Shown here: positions 1 to 7,901 of the stretch, one piece after another
How the letters are laid out: each line of letters starts with the position of its first letter
How positions within the stretch are numbered: position 1 is the first letter of the stretch
NCBI GenBank assembly: GCA_001464755.1
Contig: LNDR01000380.1
Location: 1 to 33,002 of the forward strand
DNA from: Rhizobiales bacterium Ga0077524
Lineage (GTDB): Bacteria; Pseudomonadota; Alphaproteobacteria; Rhizobiales; Hyphomicrobiaceae
Length of the DNA stretch: 33,002 nucleotides
Direction of reading: 5' to 3'
Position numbers and translations under genes: made by a program
The notes under the pieces: model-generated
What the model was told of the DNA's origin: nothing
Seen by the model: the letters and a program-made list of their open reading frames with translations, nothing else
Database searches by the model: none

Positions 1-179
1 CCCGGCTTCAAGCGCAGGTGATAGTCCGGATCGAACTGCGCGACCGCCCGGGGGAACGTCGGAGGGACAGCGGTCTTCTCCAGGCCGGTATCGGGCACCG
101 AGTAGTCGCCGATCGACCGGCGAAACATCATGACGTGGGTCGCCTCGACCGGGAATGTGATGGTTTTCTGGTCTGCCAT
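1..179 (-). CDS. MaoC-like (FAS1-type) dehydratase, N-terminal part only
   Basis: The reverse strand reads from an ATG at 179 to the window edge without a stop, giving 59 residues. They include ATHVMMFRRSIGDY near the start and PPTFPRAVAQFDPDYHLR near the end. This pattern (short beta start, 'F..aiGD', then 'PPTF...' and 'FDPDY.LRP') is what I know from the N-terminal hot-dog domain of MaoC-like/FAS1-like dehydratases that hydrate or dehydrate enoyl-CoA thioesters. Catalytic residues usually lie in the missing C-terminal half, so activity cannot be judged. It is the last visible member of a reverse-strand run of CoA-thioester and lactone enzymes, 64 bases beyond the SDR stop. The family call is fairly firm; the substrate is unknown. 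Confidence 0.7.
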   Translation of the reverse strand, partial: MADQKTITFPVEATHVMMFRRSIGDYSVPDTGLEKTAVPPTFPRAVAQFDPDYHLRLKP

Positions 180-243
180 TTTTTCTGCCGTTGCCTCTTC
201 TGATGACTTCGCTCGAAAAATCGCATTCGGTTGACGCGTCGCC

Positions 244-1005
244 CTATTTCCTGCCGGCGGATACGCCGCCGTCGACCATGTAGACGCCGCCCGTGCAGAA
301 GCTCGACTCGTCGCTGGCGAGGAACAGCATGAGCCGTGCCACCCCCTCCGGCGTGCCGTAGCGGCCGAGTGGCGTGCCGGCGGCCATCGGCTGGTCGTTG
401 CGCCCTTCGAGGCCGCGCATCTTTTCCAGCGAGGCGATCATCGGGGTGTCGATCGGCGAGGGATTGACCGTATTGACGCGGATCTTCTTGTCGGAACCCT
501 CGAGGGCTGCCGAACGCATCAGGCCGATGACCGCATGCTTGGAGGCGGTGTAGGCGGAGAGGCCCGTGGTCGCACGGATGCCGGAAGTGGACGACGTTAT
601 GACGATCGAGCCGCCCGTCCGCTCCATCGCCCGCATGACGTACTTGAGGCCCAGCCAGACGCCGCGGACGTTGACCGCGATGACCTTGTCGAACATCTCG
701 GCGGGATAGTCGACGATCGAGGTCATAGTGCCCTCGATGCCGGCATTGAGCAGTGCCACGTCGACCTTGCCGAAGCGCTTGACCGTCTCGTCGACCAGCT
801 TTTTGACGGCGGCCTCGTCGGTGACGTCGGTCGGGCAGATGGCGGCCTTGGCGCCGATCTCCGAGGCGACCGCCTGCAAGGGGTCGGCAAGCACGTCGGC
901 AAGCATCACGCTCGCGCCTTCTGCCGCGAACAGCCGCGCTGCCGCGGCGCCGATGCCCCGGGCGGCTCCCGTTATGATCGCTACCTTGCCGTCGAGCCTC
1001 GCCAT
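244..1005 (-). CDS. SDR family oxidoreductase (NAD-type)
   Basis: This is a 253-residue classical short-chain dehydrogenase/reductase, normal length for the family. The Rossmann motif TGAARGIG is at residues 12-19. Asp37 at the end of the second strand favours NAD(H) over NADP(H). The NAG motif is at 87-89, and the catalytic Ser139, Tyr152 and Lys156 (YTASK) are all present. The C-terminus ends in the usual GGVYMVDGG. The ATG start has a good ribosome site (GAGAGGAA, about 5 bases upstream). It lies between a MaoC-like dehydratase and an enoyl-CoA hydratase-fold gene, so a hydroxyacyl or alcohol substrate in the same catabolic set is plausible. The substrate itself is not readable from sequence. 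Confidence 0.92.
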   Translation of the reverse strand: MARLDGKVAIITGAARGIGAAAARLFAAEGASVMLADVLADPLQAVASEIGAKAAICPTDVTDEAAVKKLVDETVKRFGKVDVALLNAGIEGTMTSIVDYPAEMFDKVIAVNVRGVWLGLKYVMRAMERTGGSIVITSSTSGIRATTGLSAYTASKHAVIGLMRSAALEGSDKKIRVNTVNPSPIDTPMIASLEKMRGLEGRNDQPMAAGTPLGRYGTPEGVARLMLFLASDESSFCTGGVYMVDGGVSAGRK

Positions 1006-1094
1006 GGCTGTTCCTCTCCGAGATCGCGTTGTCAGCGGTTGTCTCGGATCATCACGCGCGCAGGTACGAGCGTCAACGATCTATGGCGTGAGAG

Positions 1095-1121
1095 GGCCGA
1101 GGCGCCCATGCCGCCTCGGCC
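1095..1121 (-). terminator. Hairpin after the enoyl-CoA hydratase-like gene
   Basis: GGCCGAGGCG (1095-1104) pairs perfectly with CGCCTCGGCC (1112-1121) around a 7-base loop. On the reverse strand the hairpin begins about 10 bases after the stop of the 1131-1925 gene. There is no T-tract, so it may be a transcript-stabilising stem or a weak terminator rather than a classical intrinsic terminator. Confidence 0.5.
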
Positions 1122-1130
1122 GGAGCGGGA

Positions 1131-1925
1131 TCAGCGACCTTTGAACTGCGGCTTGCGCTTCTCCATGAAGGCGCGGCGGCCTTCGATGTAGTCCTCGCTG
1201 GCGAAGCAGGTCGTGACCATGGCATCGACGGCCGCCCGGTCGCGCTTCGACTCGTCGGCGATCAGCGTGTCGACCGCCAATTTGGCGGTCTTCATGGTCA
1301 GTGGCGCGTTCTCGGCGATCCGGCTGGTGTAGTCCTTCACGTAGCTCTCGAGCTCGGACACCGGCACGACCCGGTTGACGAGACCCATCTGCAGGGCTTC
1401 GGCCGGCGTGAACTTGCGCGCGGTGAAAAAGATCTCCTTGGCGTAGGAGGGGCCGACGACGTCGACGAGGCGCTTCATCGCTCCATAGCGGTAGCCGAGC
1501 CCGAGGCGGGCCGCCGGCACGGCAAAGACGCTATCGTCGGAGCAGATGCGGATGTCGGTATTGAGCGCCATGCCGAGGCCGCCACCGATGCAGATGCCGC
1601 GGATCATGGCGATGGTCGGCTTGGTCGAGGCCTGGATGGACGCATTCGCCTCGTCGCCGGCGGCATTGTAGATCTTCACGTCCTCGGCACTCGAGCGCTT
1701 CTTTTCGAACTCGGAGATGTCGGCGCCGGAGACAAAGGCCTTATCACCGGCACCGGTCAGCACGATGCCGCGCACTTCCGGATCTTCCTCGAAGGCCTTG
1801 ATGATCTTCGGAATTGCAACCCACATCTCGAAGGAGACGGCGTTACGCTTCTCAGGCTGGTTGAAAATCATCCAGCCGATGCCGCCTTCCTTCTTGGCAA
1901 TCATCTTGGTCGTGCCGGTGTCCAT
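1131..1925 (-). CDS. Enoyl-CoA hydratase/isomerase family protein lacking both usual glutamates
   Basis: This 264-residue protein has the crotonase fold. NQPEKRNAVS (22-31), AFVSGADI (63-70) and RGICIGGGLGMAL (109-121) form the CoA site and oxyanion hole, and the C-terminus is the usual helical extension. Crotonase superfamily enzymes bind acyl-CoA and act through an oxyanion-stabilised enolate. Where rat mitochondrial enoyl-CoA hydratase has its catalytic Glu144 (GGGCE) this protein has Gly118 (GGGLG). At the Glu164 position (PE..LG) it has Ala138 (PAARLG). A plain hydratase reaction is therefore doubtful, and decarboxylase, isomerase or hydrolase chemistry is possible. I recall similar PAA.LG proteins in Hyphomicrobiales. 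It is co-oriented with the SDR downstream, 125 bases away with a hairpin between them. Confidence 0.88.
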   Translation of the reverse strand: MDTGTTKMIAKKEGGIGWMIFNQPEKRNAVSFEMWVAIPKIIKAFEEDPEVRGIVLTGAGDKAFVSGADISEFEKKRSSAEDVKIYNAAGDEANASIQASTKPTIAMIRGICIGGGLGMALNTDIRICSDDSVFAVPAARLGLGYRYGAMKRLVDVVGPSYAKEIFFTARKFTPAEALQMGLVNRVVPVSELESYVKDYTSRIAENAPLTMKTAKLAVDTLIADESKRDRAAVDAMVTTCFASEDYIEGRRAFMEKRKPQFKGR

Positions 1926-2170
1926 GGGTGCCTCCCGCTCGGGCAGATGTCTAAGTGTTCAAGGGTCGCAGCCACCTTGCCCCATCGCAGTGGATTTGTC
2001 GCGAGGGAGGCGGCATGCCGCTGCATTTACCGATAAGGGAGAAATGCCCTACCGGGGCGCTGATGATCGAGCCGCTAGGGTCGGCCCGGCTTGCGATGGG
2101 CCATGCCACCCGTGGCAGTTCGCATCAACCATAATCTACCGAGTCACCGCGAAGCGCTGGCTGCGTTGCG
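1926..2170. other. Intergenic region upstream of the enoyl-CoA hydratase-like gene
   Basis: These 245 bases lie between two reverse-strand genes and show no credible ORF or RNA gene. They presumably hold the promoter of the 1131-1925 gene. A small inverted repeat, TGCCAC/GTGGCA, lies at 2104-2117. I could not pick out convincing -35/-10 elements. Confidence 0.35.
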
Positions 2171-2869
2171 TCAGGCACCGAGGTGGCGCCTGAAATGCTC
2201 GACCGTGCGTTTGCGTGCGATGGCGGCCTGCGCTTCGTGGTGGGGCGGATAGCCGTATCGGTTGAAGCCGTGCACGGTGCCGGGATAGACGTGCACCTCG
2301 GACTTACCCGAGGGGGCGAGGCGCTGGCGGATCAGCTCCACCGTTGCCGGCGGGACGTGGGCGTCCTCATCGGCGAAATGCAACAGAAGGGGGCAGCCGA
2401 GCGCACCGGCCTCGTCGAGATGCTGGTCGATCTGGACGCCGTAGTAGCTGACCGCGGCACCGATCTTGTGCCGGACGCTCGACAGATAGGCGAACTTGCC
2501 GCCGAGGCAGAACCCCATGACGCCGACCTTGCCGGTGCACTCCGGACGGGCTGTGAGTGCCGCAACGGTGTCCTTGAGGTCCCGGGAGAACTGGTCGGTG
2601 TCGAGCTTGGCACGAAGCGATTGTGCCTTGGCTCGACCCTCGTCGGTATAGGCGAGGTAGGATCCGGGCTCCTGGCGCCAATAGACATCAGGGGCGAGCA
2701 CGGCGAAGCCGTCGGCGGCGTAGCCATCGCAGACCGAGCGAATATGGGGGTTCGTGTTGAAGACCTCGGGAAGCAGCACGATGCCGGCTGCCGGCGTGCC
2801 GGACGGCAACGCCAAATAGGCCGCAAAGCTCTTACAGTCGCGTGCCTTGACTACGATTTCCTGGCCCAT
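2171..2869 (-). CDS. Dienelactone hydrolase family protein
   Basis: This is a 232-residue alpha/beta hydrolase of the dienelactone hydrolase family. Counted from the chosen ATG at 2869 it has Glu35 (LLPEVF), the nucleophile Cys121 in GFCLGG, Asp169 in DEDAHVPP and His200 in GTVHGF. That is the Cys-Asp-His triad plus the glutamate that holds the cysteine in the resting state in the family prototype. Dienelactone hydrolases open lactone intermediates of the modified ortho-cleavage pathway, but many homologues act on other esters. An in-frame ATG six codons upstream (2887) is possible. I prefer 2869 because 'MGQ.I.VKA' matches the usual family start. The neighbours are a flavin-dependent oxidoreductase upstream and an enoyl-CoA hydratase-like gene downstream. 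Confidence 0.9.
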   Translation of the reverse strand: MGQEIVVKARDCKSFAAYLALPSGTPAAGIVLLPEVFNTNPHIRSVCDGYAADGFAVLAPDVYWRQEPGSYLAYTDEGRAKAQSLRAKLDTDQFSRDLKDTVAALTARPECTGKVGVMGFCLGGKFAYLSSVRHKIGAAVSYYGVQIDQHLDEAGALGCPLLLHFADEDAHVPPATVELIRQRLAPSGKSEVHVYPGTVHGFNRYGYPPHHEAQAAIARKRTVEHFRRHLGA

Positions 2870-2965
2870 TCCTGGGTTTCCCTTCATCTATCCGCGCTGT
2901 CATCGACGAGGATGGCTCCAGCGATCGCGCAAGCGAAGCCGCTTCTCCTCGATGAGCGTTCCCTA

Positions 2966-3838
2966 TCAACCCTGTCCGCCGTACCGGGCGATGGTGTCAC
3001 GCCATTTCAGCGCGTCGTCCGGTGTCTTGACGACCGCCGAGAGGCCGCCCATCGGCGTCACCGGCACGAGCACACGCTTCACGCCCATGGCCGCGAGCGC
3101 GGGAATGTCCTCGAGCTTGTCGGGGAGGCTCACCGTGAACTCGAGCTTGTCGGGATCGCGTCCGGCCTCGCGCGCCGCCGTACGGGCGATATCGAACAAA
3201 TCCTGGGGGGCGCCGCGTGCCGGGAAGAAGCCATCACCGAGCTTGCCTGCACGTTTTGCTGCCGCGACGGAGTGACCGCCGACAATGAGCGGAACGTGCC
3301 CGTTCACCGGTTGCGGGCGGCAATAGGCATCCTTGAAGCGGACGAACTCGCCCTCGAAGCTCGGCTTCTCGGCGCCCCACAGCTCACGAAGCGCCTTCAT
3401 ATACTCGTCGGTTCGGCGGCCGCGGTCCTCGAAGGGGACACCCAAGGCCGCGAACTCCTCCTTCAGCCAGCCGACGCCGATGCCGAGCAGGACGCGGCCA
3501 CCGGAGAGGTGATCGAGCGTTGCGACCTGCTTCGCCACCACGACGGGATTATGCTGGGGCAGGATCATGATGCCGGTGGCGAGCTTCACACGCTTCGTGG
3601 CGGCGGCGACGTAGGCCATCCAGATCAGCGGATCGGGCAAGGGTACGGCGTCGTTGCCGCCTGCCATCTTGCCGCCGGCGGCATAAGGATAGGTCGAGCC
3701 GTAGCCGCCCGGCACGACGGTGTGCTCCACGGTCCAAATGGACTCGAAGCCGGCCGCCTCGCCGGCCTGGGCCAGTTCGACGGCCTTTGCCGGATCGACG
3801 TAGTCGCCCGTATTGCAGTAGCGCAGACCGAACTTCAT
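2966..3838 (-). CDS. LLM class flavin-dependent oxidoreductase (F420-type family)
   Basis: This 290-residue protein is of the luciferase-like monooxygenase class (TIM barrel). MKFGLRYCNTGDY opens the first strand. RVKLATGIMILPQHNP and then AKQVATLDHLSGGRVLLGIG follow, with GWLKEEFAALGV after that and a late VPLIVGGHS strand; all are typical of this family. Members use FMN or F420 to oxidise or reduce varied substrates, and the sequence does not settle which cofactor. The reading frame continues upstream to 4084, but that part overlaps the next gene. The ATG at 3838 has GGAG about 7 bases upstream and gives the standard N-terminus. It ends 97 bases before the dienelactone hydrolase start, and the upstream hydrolase stops 52 bases before its own start, so co-transcription is likely. 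Confidence 0.9.
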   Translation of the reverse strand: MKFGLRYCNTGDYVDPAKAVELAQAGEAAGFESIWTVEHTVVPGGYGSTYPYAAGGKMAGGNDAVPLPDPLIWMAYVAAATKRVKLATGIMILPQHNPVVVAKQVATLDHLSGGRVLLGIGVGWLKEEFAALGVPFEDRGRRTDEYMKALRELWGAEKPSFEGEFVRFKDAYCRPQPVNGHVPLIVGGHSVAAAKRAGKLGDGFFPARGAPQDLFDIARTAAREAGRDPDKLEFTVSLPDKLEDIPALAAMGVKRVLVPVTPMGGLSAVVKTPDDALKWRDTIARYGGQG

Positions 3839-3890
3839 GAGGCGTCTCCGTTCCAGCTTGGTGCGCCGCGCGGGGCGGCTGCCACGATCA

Positions 3891-4721
3891 TCATTGCTTG
3901 GCCATCGAGACGATACGGGCCAGCATCGCGCTTTCGGGCTGAGCCAACTCCTCGACGATGGTGAAGTGATTGGCGCCGGGCACCACGACGCACTCGGCTT
4001 TGACGCCCGCCTTGCTCCAGGTCGCCGCGATCTCGAGGCTCTGGCGGATGAACTCCTGGCTTTCGTCGCCACCGGCCGCCGCAACGAAGGTGCGATTCTT
4101 GGGCGGCGCGGGCCAAAGCAACGGACTTGCCTCGCGCGCCTTGGCGGGATCGAGCTTCAGCGCCTCGTTGAGGCTCGTCGGGAGCAGCGGGGACAGCTCG
4201 AAGACGCCGGACAGAGCGTAGGCGCTCTTGACCAGATCGGCCGGAACGCCGGCGACCTTCGACCAGTCGGTCGCGAGCATTGCTGCCGCGAGATGCCCGC
4301 CGGCCGAGTGCCCGACGACGACGGGGCGCTGCTTGGTCCGGTCCCACACCGCCTTCATGAACTGGCGAAGCTCGGCCACGATGTCCATGATGCCCACTGC
4401 GGGGCACAACGAATACGACGGTAGCGCCACGGCCACCCCGCGGGTGTTGAACTCCTTGGCGACGAAGCCATTGTCCTTGCGGTCGCCGCGTTGCCAGTAG
4501 CCGCCGTGAATGTAGACGACGAGAGGCGCATTGGCGCCGCCTCCGGTTGCCCGGTATAGGTCGTAGCGGTTGCGATCGCCCTTGCCGTAGGCGAGGTCGA
4601 GGTCGACCTTCGCATCCTTGCGCAGCGCTTCCGAGGCCTTGGTCCAGCGGGCCCGGATATCGGCGTGCTCGGGCACGCGCTTTTGATTGTTGTACTCGGC
4701 CTCAAGATCGAGTGCGGCCAT
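3891..4721 (-). CDS. Alpha/beta hydrolase, kynurenine-formamidase-like
   Basis: This is a 276-residue serine hydrolase. It has the oxyanion motif HGGYW at residues 72-76, the nucleophile elbow GHSAGGH (137-143, Ser139), Asp219 in GGDESQEF and His252 in ANHF, giving a complete Ser-Asp-His triad. The opening YNNQKRVPEH and the HGGYW/GHSAG pair are typical of the arylformamidase (kynurenine formamidase)-like branch. No tryptophan-pathway genes are nearby, so it may hydrolyse another amide or ester. The ATG is preceded by CGGAGG at about 7 bases. It is the first gene of the reverse-strand run and diverges from the FAH-family gene at 4845. Confidence 0.9.
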   Translation of the reverse strand: MAALDLEAEYNNQKRVPEHADIRARWTKASEALRKDAKVDLDLAYGKGDRNRYDLYRATGGGANAPLVVYIHGGYWQRGDRKDNGFVAKEFNTRGVAVALPSYSLCPAVGIMDIVAELRQFMKAVWDRTKQRPVVVGHSAGGHLAAAMLATDWSKVAGVPADLVKSAYALSGVFELSPLLPTSLNEALKLDPAKAREASPLLWPAPPKNRTFVAAAGGDESQEFIRQSLEIAATWSKAGVKAECVVVPGANHFTIVEELAQPESAMLARIVSMAKQ

Positions 4722-4844
4722 GGACGAGCCTCCGTTAGCTTACCTTCGCGTTAGCATAGGACGAATTGCGCGATGAGCCCAAGTCGTGGCGTACTTGCTC
4801 GTGGCGTAGGGCCGGCGAAGTGCTGGGGCAGAGGATAGCTCGAG
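4722..4844. promoter_or_regulatory. Divergent promoter region between hydrolase and FAH-family gene
   Basis: These 123 bases separate the divergent starts at 4721 (-) and 4845 (+), so promoters for both directions should lie here. Ribosome sites are visible (CGGAGG for the reverse gene, GAGGAT about 9 bases before the forward ATG). I did not find clear -35/-10 boxes or an operator palindrome. Confidence 0.4.
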
Positions 4845-5792
4845 ATGACATATGCGCTAGCGACCGTCCGTCGGGACGGCAGAGCGGTTGCCGCAATCGA
4901 GGTGGGAGGGAGCTATTATCGCCTCGACCGGCTCGCTCCGGATCTCTTGGAGGGGCATCACTCGCGCGGACTGATGGGCCTGTTCGCAGATTGGGCGGCT
5001 TCGGAGAAGCGGCTCGGCGAGATCGCGCGAGGCCTTGCTCCCGAGAGCCCGGCGCGTCTCGATCCGGCGCCGGGGATCGAGGAATTCATGACGCCGCTGC
5101 AGTTTCCCAACAAGCTCATGCTCGGCGGTGCCAACTACTACGAGCACATGCGCAAAGAGGCGAACAAGCCCGATTTCCGCAAGGAGGATGGCACTCCGGT
5201 CTTTTTCCTCAAGCCCCCGACGACGAGTCTGGTCGGGTGTGGGAAGACGGTGCGCTATCCTGTTCAGTCCGACAAATTCGACTGGGAGATCGAACTCGCC
5301 GTGATCATTGGGCGGCGGATGCGGCGCGCGTCGGAGGACGAGGCGCTCGCTGGAGTCGCCGGATATGCCGTGGGGCTCGATATGTCGGCCCGCGACTGGC
5401 AGATGAACCCTCGCCATCCCTGGAAATTCGATCTGTTTGCGGGCAAGGCTTTCGATACGTCATGCCCGGTCGGACCCAAGATCGTGCCGGCCCGCTTCGT
5501 CGATCCGACGAACCTCGACCTGCGCCTGTCGGTCAACGGCGTCATCAAGCAAGATGCGAACACCTCCGACATGATCTGGGGCGTGGCTGAGCAGATCTCG
5601 ATCCTGTCGGAGCACGTCACGCTCGAGCCGGGCGATATCGTGCTCACCGGCACGCCGGCGGGCGTCGGGATGGCGAGCGGCACCTATCTCAAGGTCGGCG
5701 ACAGAATCGAGGCCGAGATCACCGGGCTCGGCGTTCTCTCGGTCGAGATCATGCCCGACGAGCGCTCGCCGAGGACGCCGCGTCCCGGCTGA
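4845..5792 (+). CDS. Fumarylacetoacetate hydrolase family protein
   Basis: This 315-residue protein has the FAH fold. The metal-binding acidic residues are visible as DWEIEL (Glu148, Glu150) and GLDMSARDW (Asp179, Asp184). A conserved lysine follows in AGKAFD (201), and the C-terminal LTGTPAGVG loop is intact. Family members hydrolyse or decarboxylate C-C bonds of beta-keto or 2-oxo acids, or hydrate 2-oxopent-4-enoates, using Mg2+ or Mn2+. The first 80 or so residues form the usual small N-terminal domain. Divergence from a hydrolase/oxidoreductase set suggests a shared degradative theme. The specific substrate (acylpyruvate, 2-hydroxyhepta-2,4-diene-1,7-dioate or other) cannot be assigned. 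It converges with the lipoprotein gene, 24 bases away. Confidence 0.92.
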   Translation: MTYALATVRRDGRAVAAIEVGGSYYRLDRLAPDLLEGHHSRGLMGLFADWAASEKRLGEIARGLAPESPARLDPAPGIEEFMTPLQFPNKLMLGGANYYEHMRKEANKPDFRKEDGTPVFFLKPPTTSLVGCGKTVRYPVQSDKFDWEIELAVIIGRRMRRASEDEALAGVAGYAVGLDMSARDWQMNPRHPWKFDLFAGKAFDTSCPVGPKIVPARFVDPTNLDLRLSVNGVIKQDANTSDMIWGVAEQISILSEHVTLEPGDIVLTGTPAGVGMASGTYLKVGDRIEAEITGLGVLSVEIMPDERSPRTPRPG

Positions 5793-5816
5793 GCGGGCTC
5801 GGGTCCGGGCGCGTGT

Positions 5817-7250
5817 CTATTGGTTCGGGACATAGCGCCAGTAGCGTCCGCCGCGCGCCTCGGCGACTTGATAGAGCGGAAAGCGGGCATCGGGCGGACG
5901 GGTGCCGGTGTCGATCAGCAGCTGGATGTCCTTCAGGATGTGACTGCGCTCGGCGTAGTTACTATGGTTCGTTGCCAGAAGAGCCTTGGTGCTGGCGCTC
6001 GAGATGTCGATGGTATCGAGGCCTTTCAGAATCACCGGTCCGCCCGGTGGCACATCACCCGCCCTCGGCACGCCGTCGGCCTGGCGCGACAGGATCAGGG
6101 CCTTATCCTCGTTCGAGGCGTAAAGCGTACGACCGAGGCCGATCTCCAGCTTCGACGTGATCTCCGAGAAAAGGTCGCGGTCCACGTCGGGCGCCGCGAA
6201 GACAACCTGTCCGATCTTGGCCCTGACCTCGCGACTGCCGTTCTGCTGCAGGGTGCGAAGTGCCTCGATCAGCGGCCGGTTGCCCATGCTGTGGGCGACG
6301 ATGTGGATGCGCTTGGCGCGGGTTTCCTTGGCAATGCGCTCCAGGAAAGCGATGAGGTAGCTCTGCGCGCGAGCCGCGCTGTTGAGGTCGTAGGAGTAGT
6401 CGACATAGGTGCCGCGCGACGGCCAGCTGTACATGGCGGCGAGGCCGTCGAACTCGAGGTCGTGCGCAATCTGGGCCGTGCGATAGAGCGCGTCGTCGAA
6501 CGATGTGTTGTAACCGTGCACGAAGACCAGCGCCTGATCCTTGAAGCGCTGCGACTTGTCGATCAGGCCATTGGCGCGGGCGATCAGCTCCGCCTCATCG
6601 AGCACGCGCAGGCTTGCGATGGTGAAATGCTTCGCCGGGCTTTCCGTCTCCCGATAGTAGCGCGGGTCGAGGAACGTGTACTGGCGCGGCCGAGGAATCG
6701 TGCCGGTCTGCCGTGCCGTGCGTGGAATGGTGACGATGGCGGCGCCCGTCGTGAGCTTGCTGCCACGTTCCGTGGTCGGTGTCGCGTACGTGATCTTGCC
6801 AACGCCGACCGAGCTGGTGACGAGCGGGCCGGTCGCAGGTTGAGGCGGCGCCTCTCCGATGACGCGGGTTTCGATCTTCCGGTCGGTTCCCCAGAGCACG
6901 GTGACGACGTCGAACAGGTTGTTTTTCGTCGCCGGCGTGGAGTCCGGGGCTGCCGCGATGCTTCGGGTGCCCGAGACGGCAGCGCGTGCAGTTCCGCGCA
7001 GGGCGAGTATTTGCGCGGCGCGGGCAGGGTCCGCCATCGCGATCGTGTAAGGCACGGCATCGGTCGCGACGCGCTCCCGGCCGGCAACCTCGGGGTCCCG
7101 CGAGGAGACGGGGGTCGTGTCCGAAGCAGCGAGGCTCAAGCTGTCTGATGGCAACGACGAGAGGCCACCAGCGCAGCCCGCTAGCCCCGCGGCCACGGCC
7201 AGCACGGCAAGGTTCAATCGGAGGAAACGCATGATCCGGGCCAACCGCAT
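5817..7250 (-). CDS. Lipoprotein with alpha/beta hydrolase (DUF900-type) domain
   Basis: This is a 477-residue protein with a short basic N-terminus, a hydrophobic stretch and a lipobox LAGC ending at Cys26, so it should be processed by signal peptidase II and anchored in a membrane. After a long linker, an alpha/beta hydrolase domain of the DUF900 type begins near residue 240. It has VFVHGYNTSFDDA (HGYN at 245-248), YSWPSRG, and the nucleophile Ser321 in AHSMGN, with APDVD (353-357) near the acid position and a late His in NHSNY. Such proteins are predicted esterases or lipases of unknown substrate. The start could equally be the ATG six codons later (7232), which gives a cleaner signal peptide; neither has a strong ribosome site. 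It converges with the FAH-family gene. Confidence 0.88.
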   Translation of the reverse strand: MRLARIMRFLRLNLAVLAVAAGLAGCAGGLSSLPSDSLSLAASDTTPVSSRDPEVAGRERVATDAVPYTIAMADPARAAQILALRGTARAAVSGTRSIAAAPDSTPATKNNLFDVVTVLWGTDRKIETRVIGEAPPQPATGPLVTSSVGVGKITYATPTTERGSKLTTGAAIVTIPRTARQTGTIPRPRQYTFLDPRYYRETESPAKHFTIASLRVLDEAELIARANGLIDKSQRFKDQALVFVHGYNTSFDDALYRTAQIAHDLEFDGLAAMYSWPSRGTYVDYSYDLNSAARAQSYLIAFLERIAKETRAKRIHIVAHSMGNRPLIEALRTLQQNGSREVRAKIGQVVFAAPDVDRDLFSEITSKLEIGLGRTLYASNEDKALILSRQADGVPRAGDVPPGGPVILKGLDTIDISSASTKALLATNHSNYAERSHILKDIQLLIDTGTRPPDARFPLYQVAEARGGRYWRYVPNQ

Positions 7251-7439
7251 CTGTGCTCAAGACGCTGCCGGTCAGTCCCGGCAATCACGTCGCACGCAGC
7301 TGGCACTCGAACGCAGGACGGTGATGCATCGCGCGCATCGATTGGCACGCGGAGTGATAGAAACGGCGTTTAATCCCAATGCGGTGGAAGGGCAATGCTC
7401 GGCCCGCTGCCGTTGCCGATCCAGTAGGCCTTACCCACA

Positions 7440-7481
7440 GGCAATTGCGGCACCGAGCCAAAGCCTGGCACCGCAATCGCC
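7440..7481 (-). terminator. Stem-loop after the NIPSNAP gene
   Basis: GGCAATTGCGG (7440-7450) pairs with CCGCAATCGCC (7471-7481) over 11 bases with a single wobble. Inside the loop, GCCA and TGGC can form a second short stem. On the reverse strand the structure begins about 8 bases after the NIPSNAP stop. No T-tract follows, so termination strength is uncertain. Confidence 0.5.
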
Positions 7482-7488
7482 CAGGCTC

Positions 7489-7815
7489 TCAGGGATGTGG
7501 GCCCCAGGGCGCTTCGGTCATGAGCTTGACTTCCTGGCTCATCACGAGCGGGCGGAACTTCGATGCGAAGCCCTCGACGAAGTCCTTGTTGGCGAAGACG
7601 GCCGCCCAGTGCGCGCGGCGATCGGCGTCGTCCTTGAATTTCCAGATGTGCACTAGCTGATTGATCATGCCGGTGTCGGCGACGAAATAGCCGACCAGAT
7701 GCTTATCGTGGCCGCCCTTCTTCAGCGCCGGAAAGCCAAGCTCGGTGTAGAGCTTCTGGGCCTCGCCCATCTTGCCGACGTAGAGCGTGTAGGTGCGCAT
7801 CTCGTAAAGTGCCAT
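7489..7815 (-). CDS. NIPSNAP family protein
   Basis: This 108-residue protein is a single NIPSNAP (ferredoxin-like, dimeric alpha/beta barrel) domain. It opens with MALYEMRTYTLYVGK, continues with LVGYFVADTGMINQLVHIW, and then has RRAHWAAVF and FVEGF. This matches the usual pattern of an 'E.R.Y' strand, 'G.....G..n.v.hiw.y' and a final helix. Length is normal for bacterial single-domain members. Their biochemical role is unknown, and they often accompany catabolic genes. The ribosome site GGAGGAAAT is clear. A strong hairpin follows the stop. No functional partner is obvious beyond the nitroreductase upstream on the same strand. Confidence 0.92.
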   Translation of the reverse strand: MALYEMRTYTLYVGKMGEAQKLYTELGFPALKKGGHDKHLVGYFVADTGMINQLVHIWKFKDDADRRAHWAAVFANKDFVEGFASKFRPLVMSQEVKLMTEAPWGPHP

Positions 7816-7901
7816 GCGGTGATTTCCTCCGTGGATGGAAGATCAATTGAGGCACTGGCCGCGGTGGAGCGCAAGGGCTGGGTGCCGTCGCGCGTCTGCG
7901 C

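Noticed and set aside
2104..2117. Inverted repeat TGCCAC/GTGGCA as a terminator or operator
   Set aside because: It is only 5-6 base pairs with a minimal loop and sits 54 bases past the dienelactone hydrolase stop; that is too weak to call.
2183..3964. Long forward open frame (593 residues) opposite the dienelactone hydrolase and LLM genes
   Set aside because: It is antisense to two clear enzyme genes, has no recognisable domain, and has the Arg/Gly/His-rich composition typical of shadow frames in GC-rich DNA.
5820..7148. Long forward open frame (442 residues) opposite the DUF900-type lipoprotein
   Set aside because: Antisense shadow; the reverse strand has a signal peptide, lipobox and hydrolase motifs.
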